A model generated the notes under the pieces. It was not told the DNA's origin. It made no database searches and worked only from the letters and a program-made list of their open reading frames with translations. 64,000 nt of DNA, taken from Candidatus Formimonas warabiya. Lineage in GTDB: Bacteria; Bacillota; Dehalobacteriia; Dehalobacteriales; Dehalobacteriaceae. The stretch spans positions 2,864,903-2,928,902 of the forward strand of contig NZ_CP017634.1 of NCBI RefSeq assembly GCF_002777255.1, in the 5' to 3' direction. The position numbers were made by a program, and so were the translations under genes. This document shows, in pieces, positions 8,265-17,955 of this stretch (position 1 is the first letter of the stretch; each line of letters starts with the position of its first letter).

Positions 8265-9236
8265 ATGTCAATATTGAAAAACGTAAAAGCGAAAATACTC
8301 ACGGCTGCCCTTGCGGCGGCAATGCCGGTTACGCTGCTTTTTGCCGGACTTCCCCCCCTGCCGGCTTATGCTTCTGATCCTGATCCCGGCACACCTCATG
8401 TTGTTGATTGGACAATTACTTCTTCGTCCAGCGGTTCTAGCCAAGCCCAAAAAGAACTGTCCCAGACCGTCACCGTCACCGTCAATTTTGACGAAGCCGT
8501 CAACTTTGATGAGGCTAACCTGGCGGATGACTTCGTTGTAAAAATCTACGGCGATGAAATAGGGACAGGCCTCATGACCGCGATGGATTTAGCCGCCAAC
8601 GGAACCGACGGCAATAATTATATGCAGTTTGTCATTTCATCCAATACTTCGAACAGTCCTCCGACCACTCCTTTCTTCGGTATCCGGGGCGGCAACCTCA
8701 CCATTGAGCCGGCGGCCGGCACCAGCATCCCCAGCATTACGGCTGTGGTTTCGCCAAATGATGCACTGGCCTGGGACGACGAAACCTTTAAAGATCAACT
8801 CATCGATACGGGAGTTGCCCTGACCGGCTCATCGGCCACAGAAGCAGAAGGACTTACTGGCAGCACACTGACGGTGACAGTAGCCGCCGCTCCGAAGATC
8901 CGCGGGGCAAATTGGTTTAAGATCAGAATTACTCCTGAGGTTGGCGCTCCATACTACGACCCGGATGCTACTACGGCTACGAGCCCCAGCATGCTGCCAA
9001 CAATCCCTGATGTCGCCGAAGAATGCTTCGCCGTACATTCCCACAGTTTTTACAGCATGACCCCGACCTCAACGGCGGCAGCCATTGCGTCGGCCATCAC
9101 CGCTTCCTCTTCCGGCATCAACGGTAAATATACGGCCAGTGCCAACGGCGGCGTCCTGACTATCACCCAAACCAGCGGTTTCAGCGACGGCCAAAAAATT
9201 GAGCTGGTCCCCTACAACTATACCCTGCAGCCGTAA
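8265..9236 (+). CDS. Secreted protein with HxH module
   Basis: A 323-aa exported protein. The ATG at 8265 follows AGGAGG (8251-8256). Residues 1-37 form a signal peptide ending at AYA-S. The rest is one beta-rich unit alignable by eye with the module in the SLH protein (about 1428-1690) and with the lipoprotein at 10610. Shared landmarks are an early VNFDEAV-like strand (NFDKEI and HFDRPV in the others), a central GNLTIEP (GYLTVKP in the SLH protein), and a late HSHSFYS motif (His258, His260) followed by an Ala-rich helix and a final beta pair ending at VPYNYTLQP. There is no membrane anchor, so it is presumably released or retained by the SLH partner. It is transcribed divergently from the SLH gene and gated by the leader RNA. 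The family is unknown to me; metal, oxyanion or tetrapyrrole binding is inference from His residues and neighbours. Confidence 0.85.
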   Translation: MSILKNVKAKILTAALAAAMPVTLLFAGLPPLPAYASDPDPGTPHVVDWTITSSSSGSSQAQKELSQTVTVTVNFDEAVNFDEANLADDFVVKIYGDEIGTGLMTAMDLAANGTDGNNYMQFVISSNTSNSPPTTPFFGIRGGNLTIEPAAGTSIPSITAVVSPNDALAWDDETFKDQLIDTGVALTGSSATEAEGLTGSTLTVTVAAAPKIRGANWFKIRITPEVGAPYYDPDATTATSPSMLPTIPDVAEECFAVHSHSFYSMTPTSTAAAIASAITASSSGINGKYTASANGGVLTITQTSGFSDGQKIELVPYNYTLQP

Positions 9237-9260
9237 GAGGATAAAATCAAAATAACAAGC

Positions 9261-9332
9261 AAGCGCACCGTTTCTTATCAGCAAGGGAATCTGTCTGTAT
9301 CTTCTACCAATGATTCTTGAAACGGTGCGCTT
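9261..9332 (+). terminator. Long-loop inverted repeat after the 8265 gene
   Basis: A perfect 14-bp inverted repeat (AAGCGCACCGTTTC at 9261-9274; complement at 9319-9332) with a 44-nt loop, 25 nt after the stop at 9236 and followed by AT-rich DNA. It is probably the terminator of the secreted-protein gene. The long loop is unusual for an intrinsic terminator. Confidence 0.55.
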
Positions 9333-9366
9333 CGAAAAATAATATAACAGATCATTTCATGAAAAA

Positions 9367-9405
9367 ATAAAGCCCTATCAAAAAAATTTCTTGACAGAGC
9401 TTTAT
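9367..9405 (-). terminator. Terminator of the permease operon
   Basis: Stem ATAAAGCCCTATCAA (9367-9381) against TTGACAGAGCTTTAT (9391-9405), with a T-run on the minus strand beyond it. It closes the transcript that ends with the FecCD-type gene (stop at 9539). It is related in sequence to the terminator at 657-694. Confidence 0.75.
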
Positions 9406-9538
9406 CAATCTCCAATTTGCTCGAAATGATTTCATATTTTACGAATGATACCAGAGGGATTTCACCGCCTGATTGGCGAGGCTCTCTAGCGTTATGGTGA
9501 AGACAACTGGCAATATATAGAAGGAAATCATTTTTTTC

Positions 9539-10582
9539 TTAAAGGAAACTCCTCCGTCCCCGAAACAATAAATAGAGGAAAAAGGGTGCGCCCACTACAG
9601 CGGTCAATACACCCAGGGGCAGTTCCATGGCAAACAGGCAGCGGGCACCATCATCTACTACCAGCAAGAAGATGCCCCCCAGCACCATGGCAACAGGAAG
9701 CAGTTTCTGATAATCCGGCCCGGCGATCATCCGGGCCAGATGGGGTACGATCAAGCCGACCCAGCCGATCATGCCGCCGACGGCCACCGCGGAACTGGAC
9801 AGCAAGGTGGCACAGAGAATCACCACACCGCGCATCTTTGCCGTATCCACACCTAAGGTATTGGCCTCTTCATCGCCCAAGGACAGGATGTTCAGCCGCC
9901 AGCGCAGCAGCAGCAAGGGGACACCACCCAGCAAAAAAGGGAACAGCATCACCAATAGATCATAACCGGTCACATAGCTGAGGCCCCCCATAAGCCAAAA
10001 AGTGATGGCAGGCAAGGTGTCATAAGGGTCACCTACATATTTGATGATGGAGATGAAGGCGGTAAAGAGAGCTCCCACCACCATCCCCGTAAGAACAAGA
10101 ATCAGGGTGGTGCCTCCCGTCTGGCGGCCGATGGCCAGGCTCATCAGATAAGCCAGCAGCACGGCGATCATGCCGCAGCCGAAAGCCAGCAATTGGACGC
10201 CCAGGGCATTCCAGCCCAGAGAAATGGCCACAGACGCGCCGAATCCCGCCCCGGCGGAAGCACCCAGAATATCCGGGGATACCATGGGGTTTTTGAATAT
10301 CCCCTGGTAGGCGGAGCCTGCCCCGGCAAGAGCGGCGCCGATCATGACCGCCGCCCCGATGCGGGACAGCCGCACCTGAAAGAGTACCATCTGGGCCTGG
10401 TCATCCATGGTTTTTGGTCCACCTCCGCCGGCCAGCAGCGACAAAAAGGAAGACCAGGAGATAGAGTAGCGCCCGATCAGGATCGAAACCAAGACCGCCA
10501 GGGCTAACAAGAGAAAAAGAAGGGGCAGCAGGGGAATACGGCTGCTTTTTTTACCGGTTTGCATCATCATGTTATGTACCAT
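9539..10582 (-). CDS. FecCD/BtuC-family ABC transporter permease
   Basis: A 347-aa, highly hydrophobic protein with the features of the FecCD permease family: a first TM, then a conserved RLSRIGAAVMIGAALAGAG segment, the NPMVSPDILGASAGAGFGA motif, and the cytoplasmic GDEEANTLGVD loop that contacts the ATPase. Length is standard (about 330-350 aa). Members import ferric siderophores, haem, cobalamin and, for MolB-type members, molybdate/tungstate. The expected ATP-binding subunit and a classical binding protein are absent from the window. The gene is 27 nt downstream of the lipoprotein gene on the same strand, so the lipoprotein is a candidate substrate-binding partner. The first ATG was kept; a second in-frame ATG lies four codons downstream. 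Confidence 0.92.
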   Translation of the reverse strand: MVHNMMMQTGKKSSRIPLLPLLFLLLALAVLVSILIGRYSISWSSFLSLLAGGGGPKTMDDQAQMVLFQVRLSRIGAAVMIGAALAGAGSAYQGIFKNPMVSPDILGASAGAGFGASVAISLGWNALGVQLLAFGCGMIAVLLAYLMSLAIGRQTGGTTLILVLTGMVVGALFTAFISIIKYVGDPYDTLPAITFWLMGGLSYVTGYDLLVMLFPFLLGGVPLLLLRWRLNILSLGDEEANTLGVDTAKMRGVVILCATLLSSSAVAVGGMIGWVGLIVPHLARMIAGPDYQKLLPVAMVLGGIFLLVVDDGARCLFAMELPLGVLTAVVGAPFFLYLLFRGRRSFL

Positions 10583-10609
10583 ACCCTTTCCTAATCCGAC
10601 CCGGCTCTT

Positions 10610-11422
10610 TTAGTATAGATAAACCTGTAAATCAATGGTGGTATCCGGCGTAGGTTCCTTCTTTTCCACGATCACCTGCGAGCCTTGGCTGCGGAAGGTA
10701 TAATCGCCGCCAAAATAGTCCTTCAAAGTGTCCGCAATATCCATAGCAATGATATCCTCATTGGAAGAGAGGAACTCATGACCGTGGACGGCCACCGCCC
10801 CATCCAGTACTTCCGGAGAGTCCGACAACCCGCTGGGCACCACCTTACCATTTTCCAGCAGGCGTACCCAGGTAATGCTGCGGATATGCCATGTACCTGT
10901 CACCTGCTTCACCACGCAGGCAGGCTTTACTCCGTCCCCGGGCCGGGAAGACATCGTCTTCAGGGTCACTCCGGAGGGAATAAGACATTTGATGGTAAAG
11001 GGCTGTACCAGATACCGGCCGTCCTGGGATGTGATTTCCCGGTATCCGGCATTTTCCTCTGCCGGTACCATCAGCAGCTTCCCGCTGGTAATCGCCGTCG
11101 TCTGCACCGTCAAGGTGATACTCCGGGAATCATCGTTGGATTGGGTCAACCGGCCGTCGGCGCTTTTGACACGATTGCCCCCAATGGTGATGCGAAAAGA
11201 GTCGGGGCGGCCATCCTGTATGGCCACAGGGCGATCAAAGTGCAGATGGACCGCCACATATTGGCTGTCTTCGCTGCCTTCATTATAAGATGTCACAGTA
11301 AAGTCGGCCAGCTTAGGGGATTGTTCCGCGTCCGGCGCCGGGCCGCCACAACCGGTGCCAACGTACAACAGCAGGCACAGCAAACCCAGAAAACCATATT
11401 TGCTCCAGTTTCGATTTTTCAC
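10610..11422 (-). CDS. Lipoprotein with HxH module
   Basis: A 270-aa lipoprotein: basic N-terminus, hydrophobic core and a lipobox ending VGTGC (Cys25). The mature part consists of one copy of the beta-rich module found in the SLH protein and the 8265 protein: HLHFDRPVAI early, GKLLMVPA in the middle, VHGHEFLS (His213, His215) late, and a terminal beta strand. It lies between the regulator and the FecCD permease on one strand (21 and 27 nt spacing), so the three form an operon. Taking the place of a periplasmic-type binding protein, it may deliver ligand to the permease. The family is otherwise unrecognised. Confidence 0.85.
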   Translation of the reverse strand: MKNRNWSKYGFLGLLCLLLYVGTGCGGPAPDAEQSPKLADFTVTSYNEGSEDSQYVAVHLHFDRPVAIQDGRPDSFRITIGGNRVKSADGRLTQSNDDSRSITLTVQTTAITSGKLLMVPAEENAGYREITSQDGRYLVQPFTIKCLIPSGVTLKTMSSRPGDGVKPACVVKQVTGTWHIRSITWVRLLENGKVVPSGLSDSPEVLDGAVAVHGHEFLSSNEDIIAMDIADTLKDYFGGDYTFRSQGSQVIVEKKEPTPDTTIDLQVYLY

Positions 11423-11442
11423 TTCTTCCCTCGCTCCTTGCT

Positions 11443-12414
11443 TCAGGTCTCGGCAATGATCCGTCCTGTCTCACTCAAATTATAACTGCCCAGTCCTTCC
11501 AGTTCCCTCCGAAAAGCCTCAGAAGAGACGATCTGATACAAAGCCTGATAACGGGGCTTTCCCCAATTCTCTTTTTTTACAATGAGATCATAGCATTCCT
11601 GCTGCAAGGGAATAAATTCCACTCCGGAAACCATGCGGGCGCTCACTGCGTTGCCCATGGCAAAATCAGCCTCTCCCCGGGAAACAGCGCCTGCCGCCGC
11701 TAAGTGAGAAGTACATTCATTGTGATACCCCGGCACCTGATGGGAAGCCAGCTTAGACAGGCGCAGCCGCTCGTCCAACATCACTCTGGTGCCGCTGCCT
11801 TTCTCCCGGTTGATCAGGAAGATATCATCCCTGCCCAGATCTTGCCAGCCTGTAATATTCTTAGGGTTGCCCCGGGGGACGTAAAAACCCTGCATCCGTT
11901 GGAAAAGCCGCAAAATTACCGCAGAAACCCCTGGCAGCATCCTCTCCACATAAGGGACATTATAGACATCTTCTTTACCGTCCCATAAATGGCTGGAAGC
12001 CACATGCACCTTGTCCTGATAGAGCAGGTAAAGACCATTATAGCTGCCATAATAGGAACGCAATACATAAGGAATGCCGGCTTCACTCTGCAAATAACGG
12101 ACTAAAACATCCAGGGCGATATCTTGTCCGCAGACGACAAAGCCGGCATCAGCGGGAGACGCCCCCAGTGCTTCCGTCACAGTTTCATCATAACGGGTAT
12201 TCGTGCCGCTGCCAGGGGCCGTGATCTGGCGAACCGCCTGTCCGTTAAGGGAGCGCTTCATATAATCATCTATTTCTTGGTTGCTGATCCGCATCTTGTT
12301 GCCGACTTTATAGGCGAGCAGTTCTCCCCGTTTGATCATTTCGTAAACGGTGTTTTTGGATATCTTTAAGATATCCGCAACCTCCTGAGCCGTATAAATC
12401 GTTTTCTCACTCAT
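11443..12414 (-). CDS. HTH + PBP-like one-component regulator (molybdate-type)
   Basis: The start is placed at the ATG at 12414 (MSEKTIYTAQEV...), with GAGGG 8 nt upstream. An in-frame ATG 26 codons further up lacks a ribosome site and lies close to the promoter. Residues 1-55 form an excisionase/MerR-like HTH_17 domain (YTAQEVADILKISKNTVYEM). Residues from about 70 to 320 form a PBP-like domain (PF12727 type) with the characteristic GSGTRVMLDERL and GEADFAMG segments. Proteins of this architecture usually sit next to molybdate or tungstate transport and cofactor genes and act as oxyanion-responsive regulators. Here it heads the lipoprotein-permease operon. The palindrome in its own promoter suggests autoregulation. 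Domain identity is well supported; the ligand is inference. Confidence 0.82.
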   Translation of the reverse strand: MSEKTIYTAQEVADILKISKNTVYEMIKRGELLAYKVGNKMRISNQEIDDYMKRSLNGQAVRQITAPGSGTNTRYDETVTEALGASPADAGFVVCGQDIALDVLVRYLQSEAGIPYVLRSYYGSYNGLYLLYQDKVHVASSHLWDGKEDVYNVPYVERMLPGVSAVILRLFQRMQGFYVPRGNPKNITGWQDLGRDDIFLINREKGSGTRVMLDERLRLSKLASHQVPGYHNECTSHLAAAGAVSRGEADFAMGNAVSARMVSGVEFIPLQQECYDLIVKKENWGKPRYQALYQIVSSEAFRRELEGLGSYNLSETGRIIAET

Positions 12415-12456
12415 GGCCGTTCCCTCATTTCTGCTTTTCCTATTTTGTTGTGTTTT

Positions 12457-12502
12457 AATACGTTTCGTAATGATTATATTTTTTGAAGACATGCCTTGTC
12501 AA
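12457..12502 (-). promoter_or_regulatory. Promoter and palindrome of the PBP-like regulator operon
   Basis: TTGACA (12497-12502), 18-nt spacer, TATAAT (12473-12478) on the minus strand, about 60 nt upstream of the start at 12414. An inverted repeat AATACG-TTT-CGTAAT (12457-12471) directly abuts the -10 and is a good operator candidate. It differs from the operator of the SLH and Cys-rich genes. Confidence 0.7.
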
Positions 12503-12586
12503 TGTGTTTTATTTATCGCCTTATCTAAAGAGACTTGTTTTGTGATGATTTGCCTTGAGCAAAGGAACAGCAAAAGTTCAAATAAA

Positions 12587-12620
12587 ATAAACCTCTCAAC
12601 ACGACAGTAAAGAGGTTTTA
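12587..12620 (-). terminator. Terminator of the SorC-type regulator gene
   Basis: AAACCTCT (12589-12596) pairs with AGAGGTTT (12611-12618), with AT-rich flanks that give a T-run on the minus strand. It lies about 55 nt past the stop at 12675 and could also act on the other strand. Confidence 0.6.
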
Positions 12621-12674
12621 TGCACAATTGCACTTCGAGATAAAAAAACAGGCTGAAGCTGGTTGATGACTAAA

Positions 12675-13643
12675 TCAAATCCCCAGAACATATTTCGCCG
12701 TGTCTTCGTCAGTAATAATCGTATTAAGAATTCCGGTTTTTAGTGAACCCAGGGCCGCTTCCTTACATTCTCCTCCTACAATGCCGACCACATTTCTTAC
12801 CTTAGACAATTGCTTACTGGTAATCCCAAAGAAACACTCATTTAATACGGTATCAACGAAATGACCCCTGTCATTAAAATAATTGAGACAGATTTCCCCG
12901 GCAGCATCAATATTCGTTAAATAATTGACGCCCAGATAGTGCAAATAACTGATTCCTTTTTTTTCTGTTTTTTTTGTCACAGTTTCATATATGCGATCGG
13001 CAGATTTAATTTCCACAAACGCATAATCTAAAGAGCTGTAATTCTCTAATACTGCTGAAGTCAAGAATGAATTTTTAAAATAATTGCCGATTTGAGGATC
13101 TTCAATATAAAAAGGTACCTGTAATAAATGCATGGCGGCATGAAGACGCCGGGCAATCAGACTGATAATAAATTGAGAATTGTCACTGGCCTCCGTACTC
13201 GGAATATCACCAACCAATTGTACCAGGTCAACATCAGAAATTGCCGCATCATGATAGTGGCTATTGATAAATTCCCCCATTACCTCAAGTATTTTGCCAA
13301 ACCCGATGCCGATCTTCCTTTTCGGCATGATGGTTTTCAGAAAATACTCCCCGGCAGCGATCCCTAATTTTTGAATCAGCTGCTCTTGAGAGATATAATC
13401 CTTTTGGATGACGATCGCATCCTTCAATTTAAATTTATCTTCCAGCCGTGTTTCCAGCTCCACAACCTGAACGACAGGACTTTGAATTTTTATTTGGACA
13501 ATTCCTTCATCTCTTGCTTTCTGAATTAACCTGGAAACGGTTTGCCGAGCCAGACCAAGTCTGTTCGCAATATCCGTTTGCACTTTGTCCTCGTAATAAT
13601 ACATATAACATACCTTTGTTAAAAGCTTAATTTCTTCATTCAT
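12675..13643 (-). CDS. SorC/DeoR-type transcriptional regulator
   Basis: About 322 aa. The ATG at 13643 is preferred over the adjacent GTG because GGAG lies 7 nt upstream. The N-terminus carries a helix-turn-helix (DIANRLGLARQTVSRLIQKA, about 24-43). The rest is the SorC sugar-binding-like effector domain, recognisable by GIGFGKILEVM, a VQLVGDIPS segment and the C-terminal VVGIVGGECKEAALGSLKTG...NTIITDEDTA signature. Family members bind sugar phosphates or related metabolites. It is the last gene of the minus-strand block, 17 nt after the symporter, so it probably controls the uptake and methyltransferase genes. The effector is unknown. Confidence 0.88.
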   Translation of the reverse strand: MNEEIKLLTKVCYMYYYEDKVQTDIANRLGLARQTVSRLIQKARDEGIVQIKIQSPVVQVVELETRLEDKFKLKDAIVIQKDYISQEQLIQKLGIAAGEYFLKTIMPKRKIGIGFGKILEVMGEFINSHYHDAAISDVDLVQLVGDIPSTEASDNSQFIISLIARRLHAAMHLLQVPFYIEDPQIGNYFKNSFLTSAVLENYSSLDYAFVEIKSADRIYETVTKKTEKKGISYLHYLGVNYLTNIDAAGEICLNYFNDRGHFVDTVLNECFFGITSKQLSKVRNVVGIVGGECKEAALGSLKTGILNTIITDEDTAKYVLGI

Positions 13644-13662
13644 CACAGTACTCCGTTATTTT

Positions 13663-15066
13663 TCAGATAGATTGATATCTTTTTATTAATGTAGGCAATG
13701 AAACAGTTATTAGAACCAGCAAAGAACACCCGGAAGCGACAAATACGGGATGGATCGCCCCGATCATTTCCCCAGACTTATGATATATAAAAAGATAAGA
13801 GATCATTGACATAACTGTCCCGGTGATTATTGAACTTATGGCCGCCGCGCCGGTGATCCATTTAAACTTAAGGCCCAATATCAAGGGAAAAAATACGCAG
13901 CCTACATATAACATCTGGCCAAAGACGACAATATTGATTAAGTTTTTCATGAAATAGGAGATTAATATCGATAAAATGACAATGGCCACGGTAGAAATTC
14001 TGGCGATCTTCAGGCTCGTTCTTTCATCCGCTTTCGGATTGATTAATCTCCGGTAGATATCAATGGTAAATATGGTGGCCCCCGCGTTCAAATGAGACGA
14101 GCTGACCGACATGGTCGCAGCCAAAACCCCTGCCATTAATAATCCTTTTACGCCCAGAGGCAGGATGCCGATGATCACTGTAATGGCCATTTGGGGATTT
14201 GACAACCCCGGGGAAACCAAATACGCACAGATGCCTAATAGGGCAACGATCATCCCATAAAGCAAGTAATTAATTCCGGTATACATAAATCCAAATTTTG
14301 CCGTTGCTTCATCTTTCGCTGCCCCGATCCGTTGAATAAAATTTTGATTCAGCGAATAGGAGAATGCCACTAAAGCCGTCCAGGCTAAAGGCTCCATCCA
14401 TCCGATCTGATCCAGGCGCCAAAATGAAGAAGGTACACTGGTTACAATATTGGTCATTCCGCCAGCATGGAAAACGGATAAAATTACTGCACAAAGTAAG
14501 CTGACCATGACTATGGCATAACAAAACACATCCGTCCAAATTACAGCCAACAGCCCTCCCCTCGCCGTATAAGCAACAAACACTGCTGTGGCAACAAGAA
14601 TTGTATACGCGGGGGGAATCCCCGTCATTGAACTGATCACCATGGACGCAACACTTGTCTGGGCGGTAACCATGGATGTTAAACCGGCAAGATGTAATAG
14701 AGCCGCAATGATCCTGGTCTGCACATTATATCTTCGTTCCAATAATTCTGGTATCGTTCGGATATTCAGTCTTTTAAAGTACCCCACCAAAGTAAGTCCT
14801 AAAATGATAAATGCCGGTATGGAAACAAAATCCCACCAAGCACCGGATAATCCTACTAAATAAGTTAATCCGATCGCGCCCACCAAACCGGAACCGCCGA
14901 AATCATTGGCGGCCATACTTAAGGCGGTAGGTATCCTGCCCATCTTTTTGGTACCTAAGAAAAAATCCCTCTCTCTGACAACCTTGTCGGAGGCTTTTTT
15001 CCCGATGATGATAATGGTAATAAAAAATAATAAAATTACTAAAAAATCTACCCACTTTACATCCAT
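13663..15066 (-). CDS. Sodium:solute symporter (SSS family)
   Basis: A polytopic protein of about 467 aa with around 13 hydrophobic segments. The start is taken at the ATG at 15066 (MDVKWVDF), which has GGGGG just upstream; another in-frame ATG lies four codons earlier. SSS landmarks are visible: LGTKKMGRIPTALSMAANDF near the N-terminus (the helix-breaking Na+ site region), AYTARGGLLAVIWTDV and AATMSVSSSHLNAGATIF. Family members import proline, pantothenate, sugars, betaines or carboxylates with Na+. Placed between a peptide-type transporter and a SorC regulator, it may import the same or a related substrate. Substrate is not predictable from sequence alone. Confidence 0.9.
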   Translation of the reverse strand: MDVKWVDFLVILLFFITIIIIGKKASDKVVRERDFFLGTKKMGRIPTALSMAANDFGGSGLVGAIGLTYLVGLSGAWWDFVSIPAFIILGLTLVGYFKRLNIRTIPELLERRYNVQTRIIAALLHLAGLTSMVTAQTSVASMVISSMTGIPPAYTILVATAVFVAYTARGGLLAVIWTDVFCYAIVMVSLLCAVILSVFHAGGMTNIVTSVPSSFWRLDQIGWMEPLAWTALVAFSYSLNQNFIQRIGAAKDEATAKFGFMYTGINYLLYGMIVALLGICAYLVSPGLSNPQMAITVIIGILPLGVKGLLMAGVLAATMSVSSSHLNAGATIFTIDIYRRLINPKADERTSLKIARISTVAIVILSILISYFMKNLINIVVFGQMLYVGCVFFPLILGLKFKWITGAAAISSIITGTVMSMISYLFIYHKSGEMIGAIHPVFVASGCSLLVLITVSLPTLIKRYQSI

Positions 15067-15147
15067 AGTATCCCCCATCCGCCGCGATTATAGGCCGTTC
15101 ATACAGGGTAGTCATCCTCACATAATTAGTTCAACAAAAATGTTCCC

Positions 15148-15169
15148 TTTCCTGTCATTTTTCTACAAA
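15148..15169 (-). promoter_or_regulatory. Shared upstream element, symporter copy
   Basis: TTTCCTGTCATTTTTCTAC lies about 85-105 nt upstream of the symporter start. The same words, TTTCCTGTCATT and TTTTTCTAC, occur with a small insertion at 23498-23529 upstream of the methyltransferase gene. Recurrence in front of the two transcription starts of this block suggests a common regulator site. Confidence 0.4.
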
Positions 15170-15331
15170 TTTATTTCTCTTTGCATATTCAAGCAAACCC
15201 ATTCGGATATACTTTTGATATTATTATGGGACGCCGGAAAACCGCAGGTAACGATTTCTCTTTTCTCCTGACTTCATTCAGGTAAGGAAAGCATCCCCGC
15301 CTGTTTGCCAAAATATACTGTAAACAAACTT

Positions 15332-15361
15332 GGCTGCCCGCATGAAACCAAGCGGGCAGCC
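15332..15361 (-). terminator. Terminator/attenuator between binding protein and symporter
   Basis: GGCTGCCCGC (15332-15341) with its exact complement (15352-15361): a 10-bp GC-rich stem with a 10-nt loop, 40 nt past the stop of the binding-protein gene and followed on the minus strand by AAGTTTGTTT. It probably ends most of the methyltransferase-transporter transcript before the symporter. Confidence 0.75.
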
Positions 15362-15402
15362 TGAAAAAAGCAATTTACAAGGTTTGGCTGATGATCGTTA
15401 GA

Positions 15403-16956
15403 TTATTGCGCCCAACTATACGAAAATAACCTGTCGTATTCCGCATTCCCCGGATCAATGACCAGATCTTTGGAATAAGCCCGGCTGCCGTTGGGATAAT
15501 ACAGGGGAACGATCGGCACATCCCGGTCAAAGAGTTTAATCGCTTCCGTATAGATCTTCTTTCTGGCCTCGGGATCATTTTGCGCCCGCGCCTCCTCCAG
15601 CAGCTGATCCATTTCAGGATTGGAATATAGGCTCCAGTTGCCGGCCGGGCCGATACTGTCGGTATGAAAACTGCCATACCAGAGTTCGTCCATATCCTTG
15701 GTGCCCGCCGCCCAGCGGCAAATAGCGATATCATAAATACCCTTGGCAGTTACCTCGTCAAGAAAGGCGGTTCTCTCCATCTGCTGCACTTCTGCTTTCA
15801 GGCCGATTTGGATCAGCTCGTCCTGGAGAATGGTGGCTAATTTAGGATAGGGGTCAGAGGCATAGGTCTTAATGGTGACCGCTTTGCCTTCCATACCTGC
15901 CTCTTTTACCAGTTGCTTGGCTTTCTCTATGTCCACGGGATACCAGGTATCTTTTAAGACAGGGTCTCCTTCGGTATAACCCTGACGATTGCCCGGATAA
16001 TCAGTTATTGCTCCTTTCCCTTCCACACCGACGGTGAGCATCTTTTCCCGGTCAATGGCATAAGCTACGGCCAGGCGCATCCGGATATCCGCGAATGGTC
16101 CGGTCTTCGTGTTCATCATGGTTTGAAATAATATGGTCGAAGGATAGGTGACCATATTCAGATTGTCCATCTTGGACACCGCATCATAATTGATCCCGGG
16201 AATATCATTAAAATAGGCCTGGATATCTCCCGTTTGCAGCGCAATTACCGCCGCATTCACATCGCTGATGGTTTTCATCCGGACCTTTTTGATGGCCGGT
16301 GCGCCGAGAAAATAGTCGGGATTCGCTGCAAAAACACACTCTTCCCCCGGCTTCCATTCCTTAAGGATATAAGGGCCTGTCCCAATTGAGGACTCAACCG
16401 ACGTCCCGTATTCCTTGCCGAATTTTTCTACCGTTTCTTTGCTCACCATGGCACTATAATAACAGTTGGCCAAATATTCGATGAAACCCACATTCGGTGC
16501 TTTCAGGTTCAGCTTGATGGTGTAATCATCTACGATATCACAGCTTTCCACATCCACATAGCACCATGAAGTATATACCGATTGCCGTGCCTGGTCGATG
16601 GAAAATTTGGCATCCGCCGCCGTAAACTCCAGTCCGTTTGAAAACTTAACGCCCTTACGCAATGTGAAGGTATAGGTCTTTCCGTCCGGGGAAATCTTAT
16701 ACGTTTCCGCAAGGGAAGGAGCTGTTTTTCCATTTTGGTCTTTGATCACCAAGGTATCGTAAATCTGCAGCATACTAATGCCTTCATTACCGCTGGTTGC
16801 GTTATAAAAATCAAAACTAGTCGCGATTTTAGGAATACCTACAACCATCTCTCTGTCTGCAGCAGGAGCTGCCGTTTCACCGGTTTGTTTGCCGCATCCG
16901 CTCAATAAGGCAGCAATGAAAACCACACAAATTAGGAATGCCATTTTTCTCTTCAT
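15403..16956 (-). CDS. Peptide/nickel-type ABC transporter substrate-binding lipoprotein
   Basis: A 517-aa family 5 solute-binding protein (SBP_bac_5). Lipoprotein signal MKRKMAFLICVVFIAALLSG followed by Cys21. Family landmarks include a YDTLV segment near residue 65, KTYTFTLRKGVKFSNGLEFTA, IGTGPYILKEWKPG and DREKMLTVGVEGKG. Length and fold match DppA/OppA-type proteins. The ribosome site AGGGGG precedes the ATG. It follows the two permeases and two ATPases of the same transporter. Probable ligands are di- or oligopeptides or another small cationic compound. The adjacent dipeptidase and MttB-type methyltransferase suggest a methylated or betaine-type peptide substrate (inference). Confidence 0.9.
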   Translation of the reverse strand: MKRKMAFLICVVFIAALLSGCGKQTGETAAPAADREMVVGIPKIATSFDFYNATSGNEGISMLQIYDTLVIKDQNGKTAPSLAETYKISPDGKTYTFTLRKGVKFSNGLEFTAADAKFSIDQARQSVYTSWCYVDVESCDIVDDYTIKLNLKAPNVGFIEYLANCYYSAMVSKETVEKFGKEYGTSVESSIGTGPYILKEWKPGEECVFAANPDYFLGAPAIKKVRMKTISDVNAAVIALQTGDIQAYFNDIPGINYDAVSKMDNLNMVTYPSTILFQTMMNTKTGPFADIRMRLAVAYAIDREKMLTVGVEGKGAITDYPGNRQGYTEGDPVLKDTWYPVDIEKAKQLVKEAGMEGKAVTIKTYASDPYPKLATILQDELIQIGLKAEVQQMERTAFLDEVTAKGIYDIAICRWAAGTKDMDELWYGSFHTDSIGPAGNWSLYSNPEMDQLLEEARAQNDPEARKKIYTEAIKLFDRDVPIVPLYYPNGSRAYSKDLVIDPGNAEYDRLFSYSWAQ

Positions 16957-16998
16957 GCTTTTTCCCCCTCGTTTTTTTATCCCACAGCCTGACGGCTG

Positions 16999-17952
<954 letters not shown>

Positions 17953-17955
17953 TGC

